DNA of 64,000 nt, taken from NCBI RefSeq assembly GCF_049310925.1, contig NZ_JBMERP010000015.1, positions 1 to 64,000 on the forward strand, given 5' to 3'. The position numbers were made by a program, and so were the translations under genes. The notes beneath the pieces are model-generated. The model worked only from the letters and a program-made list of their open reading frames with translations, searched no databases and had not been told where the DNA came from. This stretch comes from Virgibacillus_F sp049310925 (GTDB lineage Bacteria > Bacillota > Bacilli > Bacillales > Amphibacillaceae). This document shows positions 61,404 to 64,000 of the stretch, in pieces. The first letter of the stretch is position 1; each line of letters starts with the position of its first letter.

Positions 61404-61544
61404 AAAAATGCTAAAAAGATCACTTTGCAGGATTTTGGGAGATTGGACTATGATCGATTTCCTGAAAGTTATCGCAACGATATAAAGGAAACAGTAGGAG
61501 CAATAAGAAGAGAGCATTTATATAGTGTTAATAGCTATTTATAG
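61404..61544 (+). pseudogene. Unidentified coding remnant before asnB
   Basis: An open frame without start reads NAKKITLQDFGRLDYDRFP, then ESYRNDIKETVGAIRREHLY and ends at TAG 61542. The composition looks protein-like but no start codon with a binding site exists, so I take it as the tail of a lost gene. Not recognised. The rest of 61251-61614 holds a weak hairpin after copZ (GGTTCCC/GGGAACT, about 61265-61309) and nothing else. Confidence 0.35.
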
Positions 61545-61614
61545 TCTGTCAAAATAATAGTATCGTAAATTTATAATTACTAGGTACTAATTAAATAACT
61601 AAGGGTGATATATG

Positions 61615-63528
61615 TTGTGTGGAATTGTTGGGTTTGCAGGAAATAAAGTGCAAATAGATAAAACAAAAACAATAAATGAAATGATGAAAACTATTGAACA
61701 TAGGGGTCCTGACAGCGATGGCATGTATTCAGATGACAAAGTTACATTAGGATTTAGAAGACTTAAGATTATTGATTTATCTACTGATGGAAGCCAGCCA
61801 ATGTACAATGAAGATAAAAGCATTGTGCTTATTTTTAATGGCGAAATTTATAATTACCAGGAGTTAATGAAGGACCTTTCTGAAAAAGGTCATATTTTTA
61901 ATAGTAGCACGGACAGTGAAGTAATTATTCATGGCTACGAAGAGTACGGTGTGGATATTCTACACAAAGTTAGAGGGATGTTTGCTTTTTCTATTTGGGA
62001 TTCGAAGGAAGATGTGATGTTCATTGCACGAGACTTTTTTGGAATAAAACCACTATACTATACTCAAAATACGGTAGATAATTCATTTATATTCGGGTCG
62101 GAGATTAAATCCTTCCTGAAAAATCCTTCGTTTATAAAAGAATTTAACAATGAAGCGTTAAAACCATACCTTATATTTCAATACCCTGTATTGGATGAAA
62201 CTTTCTTTAAGGGGGTATTCAAGCTTAAAGCCGGACATTATATGGTATACAAAAATGGTGAAATTGAGATTAGACCTTATTGGGACGCTAATTTTGATGA
62301 GAAAGATAATAGCTTAGATCATTATGTGGATGAAATTAAAAAAGCGATGCGCGAATCAGTTGCCCAGCACAAAATTAGTGATGTTAAAGTAGGCTCATTT
62401 TTATCTGGGGGGATAGATTCGAGTTACATTACCGCTCTGTTAAAGCCTCATAACACTTTCTCAGTTGGGTTTAAAGATCATGAAGGAATATTTAATGAAA
62501 CGAATTTAGCAGAAGACCTGTCTACTATACTTGGGATACAAAATCATAAAAAGCTAATCACAGGCGATGAGTTTTTTGATGCGATTCCTACCATTCAATA
62601 TCATATGGATGAGCCACATTCTAATCTTTCTTCTGTACCATTGTATTTCTTAGCAGAATTAGCTAGTAAACATGTTACGGTTGTTTTATCAGGGGAAGGG
62701 GCAGACGAGTTGTTTGGCGGGTATGCATGGTATGAAACAAGTGAAGCAATGGAAAAGTATGAAAAAGTCCCGTTTCCAATTCGTCGTGCTTTGTCTAACA
62801 TTAGTAATTCATTACCACAAAATAGAATTACCAACTTTTTAGTCAAGGGTGGTCAAAAGGTTGAAGAGAAATTTATTGGTCAGGCAAAGGTTTTTGATGA
62901 AAAAGACGCACAGAATATATTGCAGGACGCGTATAAGAATGCTCCATCTGCACAGAGCATTACAGAAAAATCGTATAGAAACGTTAAAAGTAAAGATGAT
63001 ATTACAAAAATGCAATATATTGATATAAAGCATTGGCTACCCGGTGATATACTTCTAAAGGCAGATAAAATGAGTTCAGCGCATTCTATTGAGCTTAGGG
63101 TACCATTTCTAGATAAAAAAGTAATGGAAACAGCAGGAAAACTTCCATCAAATTATCGAGTTAACAAAGAAGACACAAAATATGCATTACGTAAAGCTGC
63201 TAAAGAAGTGTTACCTGAGGAATGGGCAAATAGACCAAAGGTTGGGTTCCCAGTGCCTATTAGACATTGGTTGCGCCAGGAAAAATATTATAATCGTGTA
63301 AAAGAGATGTTTGAATCAGATACCGCAAAAGAGTTTTTCCATACAAAGGATCTACTCCGATATCTTGATGAGCATTATACAGGAAAGGCAAGTCGCCAAC
63401 GATATATTTGGACGGTTTATGTTTTCTTGGTTTGGTATAATAAATTTTTTATTGAATTAGACCAAAAGCCTGATTACCAGTTCCAATCAGATACTGGTAA
63501 TGGGAAAAAAGAAGCTGCACCCGTTTAA
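61615..63528 (+). CDS. asnB: Glutamine-hydrolysing asparagine synthetase
   Basis: Makes asparagine from aspartate, ATP and glutamine. 637 residues: N-terminal class II amidotransferase (CGIVGFAGN, RGPDSDG, FNGEIYN) and C-terminal synthetase with pyrophosphate loop SFLSGGIDSSYI and VVLSGEGADELFGGY. The amidotransferase needs Cys as residue 2, so I chose TTG 61615 (Met-Cys-Gly-Ile), six bases behind AAGGGTGA; ATG 61612 would put Leu before the Cys. Similar to B. subtilis AsnO/AsnB; it could also amidate a cell-surface or secondary product. Confidence 0.93.
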   Translation: MCGIVGFAGNKVQIDKTKTINEMMKTIEHRGPDSDGMYSDDKVTLGFRRLKIIDLSTDGSQPMYNEDKSIVLIFNGEIYNYQELMKDLSEKGHIFNSSTDSEVIIHGYEEYGVDILHKVRGMFAFSIWDSKEDVMFIARDFFGIKPLYYTQNTVDNSFIFGSEIKSFLKNPSFIKEFNNEALKPYLIFQYPVLDETFFKGVFKLKAGHYMVYKNGEIEIRPYWDANFDEKDNSLDHYVDEIKKAMRESVAQHKISDVKVGSFLSGGIDSSYITALLKPHNTFSVGFKDHEGIFNETNLAEDLSTILGIQNHKKLITGDEFFDAIPTIQYHMDEPHSNLSSVPLYFLAELASKHVTVVLSGEGADELFGGYAWYETSEAMEKYEKVPFPIRRALSNISNSLPQNRITNFLVKGGQKVEEKFIGQAKVFDEKDAQNILQDAYKNAPSAQSITEKSYRNVKSKDDITKMQYIDIKHWLPGDILLKADKMSSAHSIELRVPFLDKKVMETAGKLPSNYRVNKEDTKYALRKAAKEVLPEEWANRPKVGFPVPIRHWLRQEKYYNRVKEMFESDTAKEFFHTKDLLRYLDEHYTGKASRQRYIWTVYVFLVWYNKFFIELDQKPDYQFQSDTGNGKKEAAPV

Positions 63529-63538
63529 AATGACAAAA

Positions 63539-63565
63539 GTATCCCTACCTGTTAATTAGGGGTAC
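63539..63565 (+). terminator. asnB terminator (weak)
   Basis: GTATCCCTA/TAGGGGTAC with nine-base loop, then TATTT. May be partial, as the next gene starts 24 bases later. Confidence 0.55.
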
Positions 63566-63588
63566 TATTTACATAGGGGACTATACAA

Positions 63589-64000
63589 ATGAGGATAATA
63601 ATTAGAAACTCTATATTGTTTTTCCTTTTGTTTATGGTAATTATTCTAGCTACTACCGATATTATTCAAAAGAGTAATCTATATAACACCATCTTTAATT
63701 TTTTTGATGAAGAGAAACAAGGCAGAATAACGATTAAAAATGTTGATGATGTAACTGGACGCCCTATAAAAAACACTGAGTATCTTATTATTGAGAACGG
63801 GACTAATAAAATGGTAGACATAGTGAAAACCGACCTATATGGTAAAGGATTATCAAAATTGTTGGATTATAATAAAAGCTACATCATACAGCAAACTCTC
63901 ATTGATAATCCATATGTGAAAAACGACGCTGTATATAAAGTGGAAATTGACCAGGGTATGGAAAAGGTCACATTGAAAAATAACATGCCTAAATATATTA
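63589..64000 (+). CDS. Anchored protein with SpaA-like domain, cut by the window edge
   Basis: 137 codons are visible. ATG 63589 is eight bases behind AGGGGA. An N-terminal hydrophobic segment (ILFFLLFMVIILATT) is a signal anchor; from about residue 45 the sequence (GRITIKNVDDVTGRPIKNTE, then KTDLYGKGLSKLLDY, SYIIQQTLID) follows the SpaA/Cna-B prealbumin-like pattern found in surface proteins. Directly downstream of asnB; what lies further on cannot be seen. Confidence 0.65.
   Translation, partial: MRIIIRNSILFFLLFMVIILATTDIIQKSNLYNTIFNFFDEEKQGRITIKNVDDVTGRPIKNTEYLIIENGTNKMVDIVKTDLYGKGLSKLLDYNKSYIIQQTLIDNPYVKNDAVYKVEIDQGMEKVTLKNNMPKYI

Overview
The window is from a low-GC Firmicute of the family Bacillaceae. 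The gene order lexA-yneA-yneB-ynzC-tkt-sirA-yneF-ccdA-yneI-ccdC-yneK-citB-yneN-yneP-yneQ-plsY-yneT-parE-parC follows the Bacillus subtilis chromosome. A fused osmoprotectant transporter (OpuF type), an orphan MrpB-like protein and GC-rich dispersed repeats fit a halotolerant genus close to Oceanobacillus, Virgibacillus or Lentibacillus. The genus is inferred from layout, not proven. No rRNA, tRNA or CRISPR array was seen.

Region 1 (0-25 kb) is core chromosome. lexA and a divergent SOS operon share three LexA-type boxes; the first SOS gene is only a 31-residue membrane peptide where B. subtilis has yneA. Then come transketolase, the replication inhibitor SirA with a Spo0A box upstream, the cytochrome c biogenesis cluster (CcdA, receiver protein, CcdC) with an MrpB-like gene inserted, a sporulation-type histidine kinase, aconitase, a thioredoxin-like protein, FolE2, PlsY, OpuF and topoisomerase IV.

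Region 2 (24.5-33 kb) is a TetR regulator followed by a seven-gene operon equivalent to B. subtilis yngJ-I-H-HB-G-F-E. It encodes leucine/isovaleryl-CoA breakdown: acyl-CoA dehydrogenase, acyl-CoA ligase, a biotin-dependent carboxylase in three parts, enoyl-CoA hydratase and HMG-CoA lyase. A palindrome just upstream is a likely operator.

Region 3 (33-52 kb) is a series of short units: double dynamin DynA with a 5'-3' exonuclease, AdhB-like dehydrogenase, YkqA, a FetAB-type ABC pair, an anchored M20 peptidase, D-serine dehydratase, a CPBP protease, AlkD, and a base-excision pair (Fpg-like glycosylase plus endonuclease IV).

Region 4 (52-64 kb) is accessory and partly decayed. It holds a broken HExxH lipoprotein peptidase, an Rrf2 regulator whose own promoter and the promoter of a rhodanese/LLM-oxidoreductase/FMN-reductase operon carry the same palindrome, a broken MOSC gene, SelO, three tandem tiny peptide genes, a small HTH gene behind a 38-bp palindrome, a truncated copper ATPase next to an intact CopZ, an asparagine synthetase and the start of an anchored SpaA-like protein.

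The observations most worth following are the tandem peptides at 59782-60045, the twin operators at 54398 and 54951, two families of dispersed repeats that each begin 4-12 bases after an intrinsic terminator, the minimal SOS peptide, and three genes that seem to start at ATA or ATT behind strong ribosome binding sites.
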